This document shows positions 21,875 through 31,610 of a DNA stretch of 64,000 nt, one piece after another. The position numbers were made by a program, and so were the translations under genes. The notes beneath the pieces are model-generated. The model made no database searches and was not told where the DNA came from. It saw nothing but the letters and a program-made list of their open reading frames with translations. This DNA comes from an uncultured Oceanospirillales bacterium (GTDB taxonomy: Bacteria > Pseudomonadota > Gammaproteobacteria > Xanthomonadales > SZUA-36): contig CAJXKA010000001.1 in NCBI GenBank assembly GCA_913055655.1, positions 372,001 to 436,000 on the forward strand, in the 5' to 3' direction. Position 1 is the stretch's first letter. Every line of letters begins with the position of its first letter.

Positions 21875-21926
21875 TCACTGCCATCACCGGCAGTTCCGGG
21901 GCACGAAATCCGGCCGGGATTCCGAT

Positions 21927-21932
21927 TATAAT
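21927..21932 (+). promoter_or_regulatory. -10 box for fumC
   Basis: A perfect TATAAT lies 27 bases before the fumC ATG; CGGAG at 21947-21951 is the Shine-Dalgarno that selects that start. Confidence 0.55.
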
Positions 21933-21959
21933 CACGCGTTTTTCCCCGGAGTCATCCCG

Positions 21960-23354
<1,395 letters not shown>

Positions 23355-23439
23355 TCGCGATGACGGATTCGGGCACCGTGAACGTGGTCGCCGGCGAGCG
23401 GTGATCACGAACGGGAACCAGGCCAGGGACGGCTGAACG

Positions 23440-24837
23440 ATGGTTTTCTCGACCACGTCGTTCCTGTTTGTTTTCCTGCCGGCCTTCCTGTTGTGTTACC
23501 TGGCGCTGCCGTGGCGAAACACGGTGGCGCTGGCGTTCAGCCTGCTGTTTTTCGCCTGGGGCGAGGGCGCTTACGTCCTGTTGCTGCTGGCCACCATCAC
23601 GGTGAATTACCTGGCCGGCCTTGGGTTGGCCTCGACGCGCTGGCGCAAAGCCTGGCTGGGCGCCGGGGTCGTCATCGACCTGCTGGTGCTCGGCTATTAC
23701 AAGTATTTCGGTTTCCTGGTCAGCGATGTGCTGGGCATGAGCCCGCCCCCCGCGAGCATTCCGCACCTGCCGATCGGCCTGTCGTTTTTCATCTTCCAGT
23801 CGATTTCCTACCTGGTCGATGTCTACCGCGGCGACTCCCCGCGGGCCCGCTCGTGGTTTGACCTGGCGCTGTATATCGCCATGTTTCCGCAGCTGATCGC
23901 GGGGCCGATTGTGCGCTACAGCACCGTGGCGCTGGCACTGCGTGAGCGAGTGGTCACGGCACACGATGTTTTCAGGGGCGGAATGCTTTTTGTGCTGGGC
24001 CTGGCCTACAAGGTGCTGGTGGCCAACAATGCCGCGGAAGTGGCCGATGCGGTGTTCGACGCGCCCATTGAGCAGGTGTCCACCGTCGCCGCCTGGACCG
24101 GCACGATCGCCTACACGCTGCAGATCTACTTCGATTTTGCCGGCTACTCGCTGATGGCCATCGGCATCGGCCGCATCATGGGGTTCCGCTTCCCGCGGAA
24201 TTTCAACTACCCGTATATCTCGCAGTCGATTACCGAGTTCTGGCGCCGTTGGCACATTTCGCTGTCCACCTGGTTCCGCGACTACCTTTATATTCCGCTG
24301 GGCGGCAACCGTCGCGGGGCAGTGCGTACTTACGTCAACCTGTTCATGGTGTTCGTGCTGTGTGGCCTGTGGCACGGCGCCGCCTGGACCTTCCTCGCCT
24401 GGGGGTTGTTCCACGGTGTGTTGCTGGTGGTTGAGCGGGCCGGTTTCGGTCGGGTGCTGGCGCGTTGCTGGGCACCGTTGCGGCACGGCTATGTCCTGAT
24501 GCTGGTCATGATCAGCTGGGTGCTGTTCCGTGCTGAGACCTTCAGTAGCGCCTGGGCGCTGCTTTGCCGCATGTTCATACCCGACAACACGCCGCCGGAC
24601 AGCTTCGGGTACTGGGTCGCGCATGAAAACCTGCTGTGGATGCTGGTCGGCGTGGCCCTGTCGATGCCGCTGGTCGAGCGCCTGCGTGCCACCCGGCACC
24701 CGGACTCCGGCGGAGACACGGCCCTGGGGCGGCTGGCAACGTCGTTTTCAGTCGTCACCGCCGTGCTCGTCCTGGCATTGTGTTCGGTGTATGTCATGGC
24801 CGGCACCTACAACCCGTTCATCTACTTCCGGTTCTGA
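23440..24837 (+). CDS. MBOAT O-acyltransferase, AlgI/DltB family
   Basis: Polytopic inner-membrane protein that in this family passes acetyl groups across the membrane for O-acetylation of an exopolysaccharide or cell-wall polymer. The 465 residues contain 10 or more hydrophobic segments. Family marks are YYKYFGF, PIGLSFFIFQSISYLVD, FPQLIAGPIVRY, the cytoplasmic FWRRWHISLSTWFRDYLYIPLGGNR loop and the catalytic His312 in GLWHGAAWTF. The stop codon overlaps the ATG of the AlgX-like gene (TGATG), so the two work together. The acceptor polymer is unknown: no synthase genes are in the window. Confidence 0.9.
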   Translation: MVFSTTSFLFVFLPAFLLCYLALPWRNTVALAFSLLFFAWGEGAYVLLLLATITVNYLAGLGLASTRWRKAWLGAGVVIDLLVLGYYKYFGFLVSDVLGMSPPPASIPHLPIGLSFFIFQSISYLVDVYRGDSPRARSWFDLALYIAMFPQLIAGPIVRYSTVALALRERVVTAHDVFRGGMLFVLGLAYKVLVANNAAEVADAVFDAPIEQVSTVAAWTGTIAYTLQIYFDFAGYSLMAIGIGRIMGFRFPRNFNYPYISQSITEFWRRWHISLSTWFRDYLYIPLGGNRRGAVRTYVNLFMVFVLCGLWHGAAWTFLAWGLFHGVLLVVERAGFGRVLARCWAPLRHGYVLMLVMISWVLFRAETFSSAWALLCRMFIPDNTPPDSFGYWVAHENLLWMLVGVALSMPLVERLRATRHPDSGGDTALGRLATSFSVVTAVLVLALCSVYVMAGTYNPFIYFRF

Positions 24838-26057
24838 TGTTGATGTCGGCCGACAAAAACGCCCGGTGCCGAATCGCTCCCGCGGCAAAGCTCGCAACGC
24901 TGGCCGTGGCGGCCCTGCTGGCCATACCGTTAGTGGTCGGGCTTACCGATGACAGCGCGGACCGGACACAGCGCGAGAACCGCACGCTCGCGGCCTGGCC
25001 CCGGTATGAGCAGGCGAAGGGTCTCGCCGCCTACTTTGATTCACTGGGCGCCTGGATCGACGATCACATGGGTTTTGTCGGGCCGGTTAACGAGGGGTAC
25101 CGCAAGGCCCAGTTCTACCTGTTTGGTGACCGCCCGGTGCCCAATGTCGACATCGGCGAAGACGGTTTCGTTTTCCTGAATTCGCACGAGGCGGACAACC
25201 CCAATGCGCGTTACCGGACAACCTGTGATCCCGCGGGGCCACGCGTCCGGATGACCACCCGGGCGCTGGCCCGCCTGGGGGAGGCGGCCCGGTCACGGAA
25301 AATTGCCCTGACGGTTGCCATTGTCCCGTCGAAGGTGATGCTGTACCCGGAAAAACTGCCCGAAACGGTTGATGCGCGATGGCGCGAAACCTGCCAGGCG
25401 CTTTCGCTCGAAAACTCGTTGCCCGGACAGGTTGGTGCCGGGCTGGAGGGCACGCCGGTCAGGTTCTTTTTCCCGTTCGAGCCGATTGCCGCCCGAAAGG
25501 CCATGCCGGACTATTATCCGCCTGGCAACTTTCATGCGGCCAGCCGCATCAACCATGACTTCAGTCGCCTGTTGCTTGAAGACATCGGGATCAGGATGCC
25601 CCCGGACTATGGCCATGGTGCGACACTCCAGGTCGTCGGATCCGATATCGCCGTGATGGGGTTTCGACGCCGGGCGCGAGCATGGGTTTTCGAGTATGAC
25701 GAATACGGTGTCGAACAGTCGCGTCAGCAGCCCGTGTGGATAAGGGATTACTTTCCGCGCACGAACGATTTCGGCATGTTCGAGACGGCCCGTCCGACAA
25801 GCGAGCGCGTGGCGCTCATGCTGTCGAACTCCTTCGGTATGTACATGGCGCCACACCTGGCGCCTGGATTCCGCCGGCTGTATCACGTCAGCATGAACAG
25901 CTTCACTGCACCACTAATGACCGCGGGCATCGGCCCGCTGGTCGAAGGTACTCAGCCCACCGACCTGGTGATCCTCCTTCACGATGGTGGTTTTAATGCG
26001 GGATTGCTGATGAACCTGGCCGAGGCGCTTGAGAATACGGTAAGCAGTAAGCAGTAA
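24837..26057 (+). CDS. AlgX/AlgJ-like SGNH-fold acetyltransferase partner
   Basis: Periplasmic membrane-anchored protein expected to complete polymer O-acetylation after the MBOAT protein. I chose the ATG at 24837, which overlaps the MBOAT stop; another ATG lies at 24843. An N-terminal helix (about residues 18-36) anchors it. The AlgX/AlgJ family N-terminal marks are present (ENRTLAAWP, FDSLGAWIDDHMGF, GEDGFVFLN). The nucleophile would be Ser332 in SNSFG. The family Asp-x-His pair appears here as Asn231-Phe-His233 (GNFHA), so one triad residue differs. The last codons (VSSKQ-stop) are encoded by a GTAAGCA tandem repeat. 406 residues. Confidence 0.75.
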   Translation: MLMSADKNARCRIAPAAKLATLAVAALLAIPLVVGLTDDSADRTQRENRTLAAWPRYEQAKGLAAYFDSLGAWIDDHMGFVGPVNEGYRKAQFYLFGDRPVPNVDIGEDGFVFLNSHEADNPNARYRTTCDPAGPRVRMTTRALARLGEAARSRKIALTVAIVPSKVMLYPEKLPETVDARWRETCQALSLENSLPGQVGAGLEGTPVRFFFPFEPIAARKAMPDYYPPGNFHAASRINHDFSRLLLEDIGIRMPPDYGHGATLQVVGSDIAVMGFRRRARAWVFEYDEYGVEQSRQQPVWIRDYFPRTNDFGMFETARPTSERVALMLSNSFGMYMAPHLAPGFRRLYHVSMNSFTAPLMTAGIGPLVEGTQPTDLVILLHDGGFNAGLLMNLAEALENTVSSKQ

Positions 26058-26110
26058 GAGCATGCGTCGTGACGCTCATGCGACAACCGATCTCACTGCT
26101 TACCGCTTAC
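26040..26110. repeat. Facing GTAAGCA heptamer arms between convergent genes
   Basis: GTAAGCA-GTAAGCA-GTAAG (26040-26058) overlaps the end of the AlgX-like gene and contains its TAA stop. A complementary arm, ACTGCTTAC-CGCTTAC, lies at 26095-26110, just before the ABC permease stop codon. The two arms could pair with one mismatch; a short GCGTC/GACGC stem lies between them. Confidence 0.85.
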
Positions 26111-26116
26111 TCAAGA

Positions 26117-27064
26117 TCAGTTATCCGTCGCGCGGCTGCGCAACCACAGCGCCAGCCCCAAGAACGCGCCGGCCACGGCCAGGCCTGCAAGCATCGGCAG
26201 CGAAAACAGCCGGTCGAGCATGTTGCCGATCGTGAGCGCGTGGTCGAAGCGGTCATCGATGGGGATGCCCAGGAAGGCGCCGACGGTGCCGTTTTCCTCG
26301 CCGCAGCAATTGATGATGGGGCTGTCGACCCACCATTGCCACAGGACGCCACCGAGGTTCGTCTTCAGGGTGAACGTGCGCAGGAAGTCGATCCAGATCT
26401 GCAGGACCGAGATGACCGCTGGCGGGATCAGTGCGAACAGCAGCGGCAGTCGCGGTGAGAATGCCGAGACCAGCATCAGCCAGCCGTAAACCGGCAGCGC
26501 CCAGACCGCATTCGCGTACCACGAGGCCAGCACCAGGCCCCAGGCCTTGAACGGGTTGGCGACCGACATGAACACCGTCCAGGGGTTCTCGCCGGCCAGC
26601 AGGATGGTCACGGCGGCGATGATGTAGAGGGCGATGTGCGTGATCACGTAGGCGACCCAGAACAGCGTCGGGACCAGGAACATGGCGGTCGCCAGTTTTG
26701 AGGCCATCGTCAGCGTGTCGGAGGCCGGCAGCGACTTCCAGAACAGGATGCTGCGGTCCTTGCGATCGTCGTAAAGCGAGCCCAGCAGGTAGAAGAACAC
26801 GACGATGCCGAGCACGAACGTGAAGAACGTCGAGCCGCCGAGGTTGCCCAGCCAGACGGCCTGGCTGCGGATCGATTCATCGGAGTTGGCGATGAACCGC
26901 ACCGCTTCCTTCATGGTGCTGAACTCGTTGTCGAAATAGCTGAAGGTGAACAGCGCCATGGCCGCGCCGGCCATGTACAGGCCGAACAGGGCGATGGGGG
27001 TCACCTTGAAGGCGATTCGGTTTTCCTGGTACTCGCGGCGGACCAGGGCGAGGAAACGGTTCAT
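26117..27064 (-). CDS. ABC-2 type transporter permease
   Basis: Membrane subunit of an ABC exporter, 315 residues. Hydrophobic segments lie near residues 21-43, 76-98, 115-150, 175-200, 205-230 and 283-308. The cytoplasmic stretch YDDRKDRSILFWKSLPASD is typical of ABC-2 permeases. The stop-start overlap with the ATPase gene (27061-27064, ATGA) shows they form one transporter. Substrate unknown. Operons of GntR-YtrA regulator, ATPase and permease often respond to envelope-active antibiotics; that role is only an inference. Confidence 0.85.
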   Translation of the reverse strand: MNRFLALVRREYQENRIAFKVTPIALFGLYMAGAAMALFTFSYFDNEFSTMKEAVRFIANSDESIRSQAVWLGNLGGSTFFTFVLGIVVFFYLLGSLYDDRKDRSILFWKSLPASDTLTMASKLATAMFLVPTLFWVAYVITHIALYIIAAVTILLAGENPWTVFMSVANPFKAWGLVLASWYANAVWALPVYGWLMLVSAFSPRLPLLFALIPPAVISVLQIWIDFLRTFTLKTNLGGVLWQWWVDSPIINCCGEENGTVGAFLGIPIDDRFDHALTIGNMLDRLFSLPMLAGLAVAGAFLGLALWLRSRATDN

Positions 27065-27966
27065 GCGGCACCCCCGGCCGCCATGGCCTGTTGTGCCCGC
27101 AGGGCGGCATACTCGTCGCCGGCGCCCATGACGGCGACGAACAGGTCGGCAACATTGGGCGTATGCAGTTCACCCAGTTGCGCCAGCGTTTCCCGCTGGA
27201 CACCGTCGAACAGGAAGATGTGGCGGCCCATCATGTGCCGCTCGCTCAGCGGCTTCAGCGCCCGCGCGGCATCGGCCTGGTCGGGCTTGACCATGACCTC
27301 GGTGTAGCGCTCGTGCACTTCCTCCATGCTGCAGTCCAGCGCGATGCGGCCGTCCTGTATGAAGATCAGGTCGCTGAGGATGTGCTCCACTTCCTCCACC
27401 TGGTGGGTGGTGATCAGGATACTGCGGTGTTCGTCGAAGTAATCGTTCAGCAGGTTGGTGTAGAACTGCTTGCGGTAGATGATGTCCAGGCCCAGTGTCG
27501 GCTCGTCCAGTACCAGCAGCTTGGCGTCGATGGCCATGACGATGGCGAGATGCAATTGCACGACCATGCCTTTCGACAGTTGCTTGACGCGGTGTTTCGG
27601 CGTGATCTTGGTGGTCGACAGGTAGCGCATGCATTTCTCGCGTGAGAATCGCGGGTGAATGCGCTCGGTGACATCGAGGAGTTCGTGGACGTAGGCCCAG
27701 CGAGGCAGCACGGCCACGTCGGCGATGAAACAGACATCTTCCATCAACGCGGCGCGCTCCTTCGACGGGTCGCGACCCAGGACTTTCAGGTCGCCGTCGA
27801 AATTCGCCAGCCCCAGGATGGCCTTCAGCGCCGAGGTCTTGCCGGCGCCGTTGGGGCCGATCAGCCCGACGATGCGACCGGCCGGGATCGACAGGTCGAT
27901 GTTATTCACGGCCAGGGTCTTGCCGTAGCGTTTGCTCAGCCCCCGGGCCTCGATGACATTACTCAT
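27061..27966 (-). CDS. ABC transporter ATP-binding protein
   Basis: Cytoplasmic ATPase subunit, 301 residues. Walker A is GPNGAGKTSALK (near residue 37), the signature is QLSKGMVVQ, Walker B is LLVLDEPTLGLD, and the switch His is in ITTHQVEEVEHI. A C-terminal extension of about 80 residues follows, as in CcmA-type exporter ATPases. Its start overlaps the regulator stop codon by four bases and its stop overlaps the permease start. Confidence 0.92.
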   Translation of the reverse strand: MSNVIEARGLSKRYGKTLAVNNIDLSIPAGRIVGLIGPNGAGKTSALKAILGLANFDGDLKVLGRDPSKERAALMEDVCFIADVAVLPRWAYVHELLDVTERIHPRFSREKCMRYLSTTKITPKHRVKQLSKGMVVQLHLAIVMAIDAKLLVLDEPTLGLDIIYRKQFYTNLLNDYFDEHRSILITTHQVEEVEHILSDLIFIQDGRIALDCSMEEVHERYTEVMVKPDQADAARALKPLSERHMMGRHIFLFDGVQRETLAQLGELHTPNVADLFVAVMGAGDEYAALRAQQAMAAGGAA

Positions 27967-28337
27967 GTTTCTTCGTTCTCCCTCGATGTGACGTCCCTGG
28001 GCAGGTCGTCCAGGTCCAGTCCAAGCTGTTCAATGCGATTCAGCATGGCCGGCCATTCTTCGTGTATGAATTTGTCGCGTTCGGATTTCACCAGCTGCGC
28101 ACGGGCGCCTTCGCAGACGAACATGCCCAGGCCGCGGCGTTTTTCCACCAGGCCTTCGTCCACCAGTGCCTGGTAGGACTTCGAGACGGTGATGGGGTTG
28201 AGCTGGAATTCGGAGGCCACGCTGCGCACCGAGGGCAGGGCGTCGCCCTCGGCCAGGGTGCCGTCCAGGATCATGGCGATCGTGCGCTCTTTCAGCTGCC
28301 AGTAAATCGGCTGGCTGTCATTCCACTGGGTGGACAT
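27963..28337 (-). CDS. GntR-family transcriptional regulator, YtrA subfamily
   Basis: A 124-residue repressor-type protein with an N-terminal winged helix (PIYWQLKERTIAMILDG, then LPSVRSVASEFQLNPITVSKSYQALVDEGLVEKRRGLGMFV) and only a short C-terminal helix pair, which defines the YtrA subfamily. Members usually repress their own operon of ABC transporter genes. A 24-bp imperfect palindrome overlaps the -10 box upstream of the operon and is the natural operator. It is coupled by a 4-base overlap to the ATPase. Confidence 0.9.
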   Translation of the reverse strand: MSTQWNDSQPIYWQLKERTIAMILDGTLAEGDALPSVRSVASEFQLNPITVSKSYQALVDEGLVEKRRGLGMFVCEGARAQLVKSERDKFIHEEWPAMLNRIEQLGLDLDDLPRDVTSRENEET

Positions 28338-28344
28338 GGTGGGT

Positions 28345-28584
28345 TCAGCCGCGGCGGAACAGCAGCAGCTTGACGCGTCCCAGTTTCAGGGGTGATGACT
28401 GTTCGGCCGGGGCTTCTGCCGCCGTTTCCGTTTCCACCTGCTCAGGTGCCTGCGCCTGCAGGTCAAAGGCCGCTTCGCGGTTATTGCCGGTGCCGAGAAT
28501 GGCGCCCGCGGCCAGCAGCGTGACGGCGGCTACGGCCACCAGGTTCGGAATTCGTTCGCGTCTGAATGTCTTCAAGCGTCGCAT
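28345..28584 (-). CDS. Small single-helix membrane protein at the head of the ABC operon
   Basis: A 79-residue protein, first gene of the operon and seven bases upstream of the GntR gene. A basic N-terminus (MRRLKTFRRERIP) precedes one transmembrane helix (about residues 14-30); an acidic, Ala/Glu/Gln-rich segment follows, and the protein ends with a basic, hydrophobic tail (KLGRVKLLLFRRG). No family recognised. Its place in a repressor-controlled exporter operon suggests a sensor or accessory role, which is inference. Confidence 0.6.
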   Translation of the reverse strand: MRRLKTFRRERIPNLVAVAAVTLLAAGAILGTGNNREAAFDLQAQAPEQVETETAAEAPAEQSSPLKLGRVKLLLFRRG

Positions 28585-28605
28585 CGTAATGCGTCCATGT
28601 CATTA

Positions 28606-28646
28606 GGTGTTGTAGTGAAGTATAACACCATTCAGCAAACTTGCAA
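28606..28646 (-). promoter_or_regulatory. Promoter and GntR operator of the ABC operon
   Basis: On the minus strand: -35 TTGCAA (28641-28646), 16-base spacer and -10 TATACT (28619-28624). Over the -10 lies a 24-bp imperfect palindrome (28606-28629) with outer half-sites GGTGTT and AACACC and inner TA pairs. Placement over the -10 fits repression by the YtrA-type regulator encoded in the operon. Confidence 0.65.
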
Positions 28647-28725
28647 TACCCTGTGTGCGAGAAGGTTGCTTCCGCCCCGATGAGCACGGACAATGCGCCG
28701 TTCACACGATTCAGGAGCAATCCTC

Positions 28726-29418
28726 ATGAAAGGACCGATGGTCCGCGGCCTCGCGGCTGCATCCCTGGCTCTGGCGCTGGGCGCCAACGCCGCCGAACTT
28801 GAAACCGACGCCCAGAAGCTGGGTTACATGATTGGCATGGACGTCGGCCAGTCCCTGCGCCAGCAGGGCACTGACATCGACCTCGACACCCTGTTCGAGG
28901 CGATTCGCACCACGTACGAAGGCGGCGAACCCGCCATGACCCCGGAGCAGGCCCAGGCCGTGCGCCAGGAGTTCGTGCAGAAGCGCCAGGCCGCCGTACA
29001 GGCCGAGCAGGCCGCGCTGGGCGCGAAGAACAAGGCCGAGGCCGATGCCTTCCTGGCCGAGAACGCCGGCAAGGAAGGCGTGGTCACCACCGCCTCCGGC
29101 CTGCAGTACAAGGTGCTGGAGGCTGCTGAAGGCCCGACCCCGGCCGCCACCGACACGGTCACCGTGCACTACCGCGGCACCCTGCTGGACGGCACCGAGT
29201 TCGACAGTTCCTACTCACGCAACGAGCCGATTTCCTTCGCGCTGGACCGTGTCATCCCCGGCTGGAGCGAAGGCGTGCAGCTGATGCCGGTGGGCAGCAA
29301 GTACGAGTTCTACATCTCCCCCGAGCTGGGCTACGGCGAAGCCGGTGGCGGCCCGATTCCGCCGAATTCCGCGCTGATCTTCGAAGTTGAACTGCTGAGC
29401 ATCGGCGAAGGTGAATAA
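28726..29418 (+). CDS. fkpA: Periplasmic FKBP-type peptidyl-prolyl isomerase (FkpA/Mip-like)
   Basis: Proline isomerase and chaperone of the periplasm. The start at 28726 is set by AGGAGC seven bases before the ATG; the frame open to 28693 is discarded. A signal peptide (MKGPMVRGLAAASLALALGANA) is followed by an N-terminal helical dimerisation domain (about residues 22-110) and a C-terminal FKBP domain with VHYRGTLLDGTEFDSSY, VIPGWSEGVQLM and YGEAGGG-PIPPNSALIFEVEL. 230 residues, close to the E. coli and Legionella homologues. Confidence 0.93.
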   Translation: MKGPMVRGLAAASLALALGANAAELETDAQKLGYMIGMDVGQSLRQQGTDIDLDTLFEAIRTTYEGGEPAMTPEQAQAVRQEFVQKRQAAVQAEQAALGAKNKAEADAFLAENAGKEGVVTTASGLQYKVLEAAEGPTPAATDTVTVHYRGTLLDGTEFDSSYSRNEPISFALDRVIPGWSEGVQLMPVGSKYEFYISPELGYGEAGGGPIPPNSALIFEVELLSIGEGE

Positions 29419-29441
29419 CGCCGGCTGATGCCGAATACGCC

Positions 29442-29466
29442 CCGGCCCGTCGACTGGGCGGGCCGG
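29442..29466 (+). terminator. Hairpin after fkpA
   Basis: An 8-bp stem, CCGGCCCG/CGGGCCGG, with a 9-base loop lies about 25 bases after the fkpA stop. No T-run follows on the plus strand, so intrinsic termination is uncertain. Confidence 0.35.
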
Positions 29467-29529
29467 CGGCAAAAAACTGTCATACCCATGCAATACACTG
29501 GTTGACGGGTTCCAGGGAAATAAACAGCA

Positions 29530-30852
29530 ATGCGAGTTTCAGTTATCGGTAGCGGCTACGTTGGCCTGGTCAGTGGCGCCGGATTTGCCCAGGTCGGGCA
29601 CAACGTCATCTGCATGGATATCGACGCGGCGCGGGTTGAGCGACTGCGACGCGGTGAGTCCACCATCTACGAGCCCGGCCTGGATACCATGCTGGTCGAG
29701 AACCAGCGACAGGGCCGGCTGGAATTCACCACGTCGATGGACGACGCCGTCAGCCACGCCGACATCTTGCTGATCGCCGTCGGCACGCCGCCGGGCGAGG
29801 ACGGCTCCGCGGACCTCAGCCACGTGCTGGCGGTGGCCGACGCCATCGGTGATCGCATCGATGAACCCCTGTTGGTGGTCGTAAAATCAACGGTGCCGGT
29901 GGGTACCTGCGACCGCGTGAGGGCGGCCATCCAGGCGCGCCTGGACGCGCGTGGCGTCGAGGTCGATTTCAGCGTCGCCTCCAACCCCGAGTTCCTGGCC
30001 GAGGGCGTGGCCGTCAACGACTTCATGCGCCCCGACCGGATCATCGCCGGTGTCGAAAACAGGGAATCCGAACAGTTGCTGCGCGAACTCTACGCGCCGT
30101 TCAACCGCAACCATGAAAAACTGATGTTCATGGACCTGCGCTCCAGCGAGCTGACCAAGTACGCGGCCAACGCCATGCTGGCGACGCGCATCAGCGCCAT
30201 GAACGAACTGGCCAACGTGGCCGAACACCTGGGCGCGGATATTGAGAAAGTCCGGCTGGGCATCGGCTCTGACCCCCGGATCGGTTACTCGTTTATCTAC
30301 CCGGGCGCAGGTTACGGCGGCTCCTGCTTCCCGAAGGACGTGCGGGCGCTCAGCCGTACCGCGGCGGAAGCGGGTTACGAGGCGCGCATCCTGGACGCGG
30401 TGGAAACCGTGAACCTGCGCCAGCGCCGCAAGCTGTTCGAGATGCTGTCGAAGCACTTCGACGGCAACCTGAAGGGCCGCCGCATCGCCATGTGGGGCCT
30501 GGCGTTCAAACCCAATACCGACGACACGCGGGAAGCGCCGTCGCTGGTCGTGATCGACGCGCTGCTCGAAGCCGGCGCGACCGTTCACGCGCATGATCCC
30601 AAGGCCCGCAACGTGGTCGCGGGGCTTTACCCGGACGAGCCCCGCCTGGTCCTGCATGATGACCCCTACGCCGCCGCCGAGAACGCCGAGGCGCTGGCCC
30701 TGGTGACCGAATGGCGGCAGTACTGGGCACCCGATTTTCGTCGCCTGGCGGAGTCGATGGCGTCCCCCGTGCTGGTCGACGGCCGCAATATCTGGCCGCC
30801 CGAAGTGGTGCGTGGCCGTGGCTTCACCTACTATGCGATTGGACGTCCCTGA
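29530..30852 (+). CDS. ugd: UDP-glucose 6-dehydrogenase
   Basis: Oxidises UDP-glucose to UDP-glucuronate with two NAD+, supplying precursors for surface polysaccharide. The NAD-binding GSGYVGLVSGAG is at residues 8-19; the catalytic Cys is in GAGYGGSCFPKD near residue 260; the substrate-binding FMRPDRIIAG and the C-terminal FKPNTDDTREAPS are present. 440 residues. The genetic neighbours do not form a polysaccharide cluster. GDP-mannose dehydrogenase is a related alternative, but the GSCFPKD context and length favour Ugd. Confidence 0.92.
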   Translation: MRVSVIGSGYVGLVSGAGFAQVGHNVICMDIDAARVERLRRGESTIYEPGLDTMLVENQRQGRLEFTTSMDDAVSHADILLIAVGTPPGEDGSADLSHVLAVADAIGDRIDEPLLVVVKSTVPVGTCDRVRAAIQARLDARGVEVDFSVASNPEFLAEGVAVNDFMRPDRIIAGVENRESEQLLRELYAPFNRNHEKLMFMDLRSSELTKYAANAMLATRISAMNELANVAEHLGADIEKVRLGIGSDPRIGYSFIYPGAGYGGSCFPKDVRALSRTAAEAGYEARILDAVETVNLRQRRKLFEMLSKHFDGNLKGRRIAMWGLAFKPNTDDTREAPSLVVIDALLEAGATVHAHDPKARNVVAGLYPDEPRLVLHDDPYAAAENAEALALVTEWRQYWAPDFRRLAESMASPVLVDGRNIWPPEVVRGRGFTYYAIGRP

Positions 30853-30876
30853 AACCTTTCCGAACCGTTCGATCCC

Positions 30877-31428
30877 ATGAGTGACTCCCTGAAAGACCAG
30901 CTGATCGCGCTGGGCCTGGCCGAAGACAAGCCGAAGCCGAAGCGCCGCAAGCCCTCCCGCAAACCCCGTTCCGGCAAGCCCGGTGGCCAGAACGCGCGCA
31001 AAGGTGGTGGCAAAGGCAATGGCGAAATCTCGCTCGACCAGGCCTGGAAGCTGAAAGCGCGCGATGAAAAGCAGGCCGCCGCCGAATCCAAGGCGCGCAA
31101 ACTGGAAATCGAGCGCGAACGGCGCCGCATCAACGGCGAGATCAAGGCCCTGGTCGAGGCGCATCGCCTGAACGACCCGAAGGCCGAGGTCAAACGTCAC
31201 TTCACCTACAAGGATCGCATCCGCAGCGTTCTGGTCACGCCTGAACAGCTCGCGGCGCTGAACGCCGGCGAACTGGGCCTGGTCTTCCTGCGTGGCAACT
31301 ACCACCTGGTGAAGGCGGACGTGGCCGAGCAGGCAAAGGCGATTTCAGCCGAGCATGTGCCCGACCTCGGGGCGGCGGTCGATGACGGCGATGGCGACCA
31401 CCCCGTTCCGGACGACCTGGTCTGGTAA
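30877..31428 (+). CDS. DUF2058 protein (YaiL-like)
   Basis: A 183-residue protein. The first half is extremely basic and likely disordered (about residues 15-50, Lys/Arg/Gly/Pro-rich), followed by a charged helix (about 55-110) and a small C-terminal domain with YKDRIRSVLVTPEQLAALNAG and FLRGNYHLV. This is the DUF2058 pattern, annotated elsewhere as a nucleoprotein or polynucleotide-associated factor; RNA binding is an inference from the basic tail. It follows ugd by 24 bases, so co-transcription is likely. Confidence 0.85.
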   Translation: MSDSLKDQLIALGLAEDKPKPKRRKPSRKPRSGKPGGQNARKGGGKGNGEISLDQAWKLKARDEKQAAAESKARKLEIERERRRINGEIKALVEAHRLNDPKAEVKRHFTYKDRIRSVLVTPEQLAALNAGELGLVFLRGNYHLVKADVAEQAKAISAEHVPDLGAAVDDGDGDHPVPDDLVW

Positions 31429-31444
31429 GCGTTTCGTGGGAGCA

Positions 31445-31546
31445 GGGTCGGGTTGTCTATACCCCGGACACGCTGTGAATACATCCCTGTACGCTCGTCG
31501 CCGGCATCCATGCCGGCGAAGGTCCGGGGTATAGACAACCCGACCC
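31445..31546. repeat. Nested inverted-repeat element (25-bp perfect arms)
   Basis: Arms at 31445-31469 and 31522-31546 are exact reverse complements (each begins GGGTCGGGTTGTC when read inward on its strand). Inside, 31498-31507 and 31510-31519 form a second stem (TCGCCGGCAT / ATGCCGGCGA, 2-base loop). No coding sequence lies inside. The form is that of a REP-like or miniature mobile element. Confidence 0.9.
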
Positions 31547-31564
31547 CGCGGCGAGATGCTTTTC

Positions 31565-31596
31565 CGTCTCACCGTCTCACCGATTCCCCGATTCCC
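31565..31596. repeat. Short composite octamer repeat upstream of parD
   Basis: Two copies of CGTCTCAC then two of CGATTCCC, exactly the units and order of the 7091-7170 array (four and five copies there). It lies just left of the parD promoter. Confidence 0.9.
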
Positions 31597-31610
31597 ACAC
31601 TTCAACCTGC

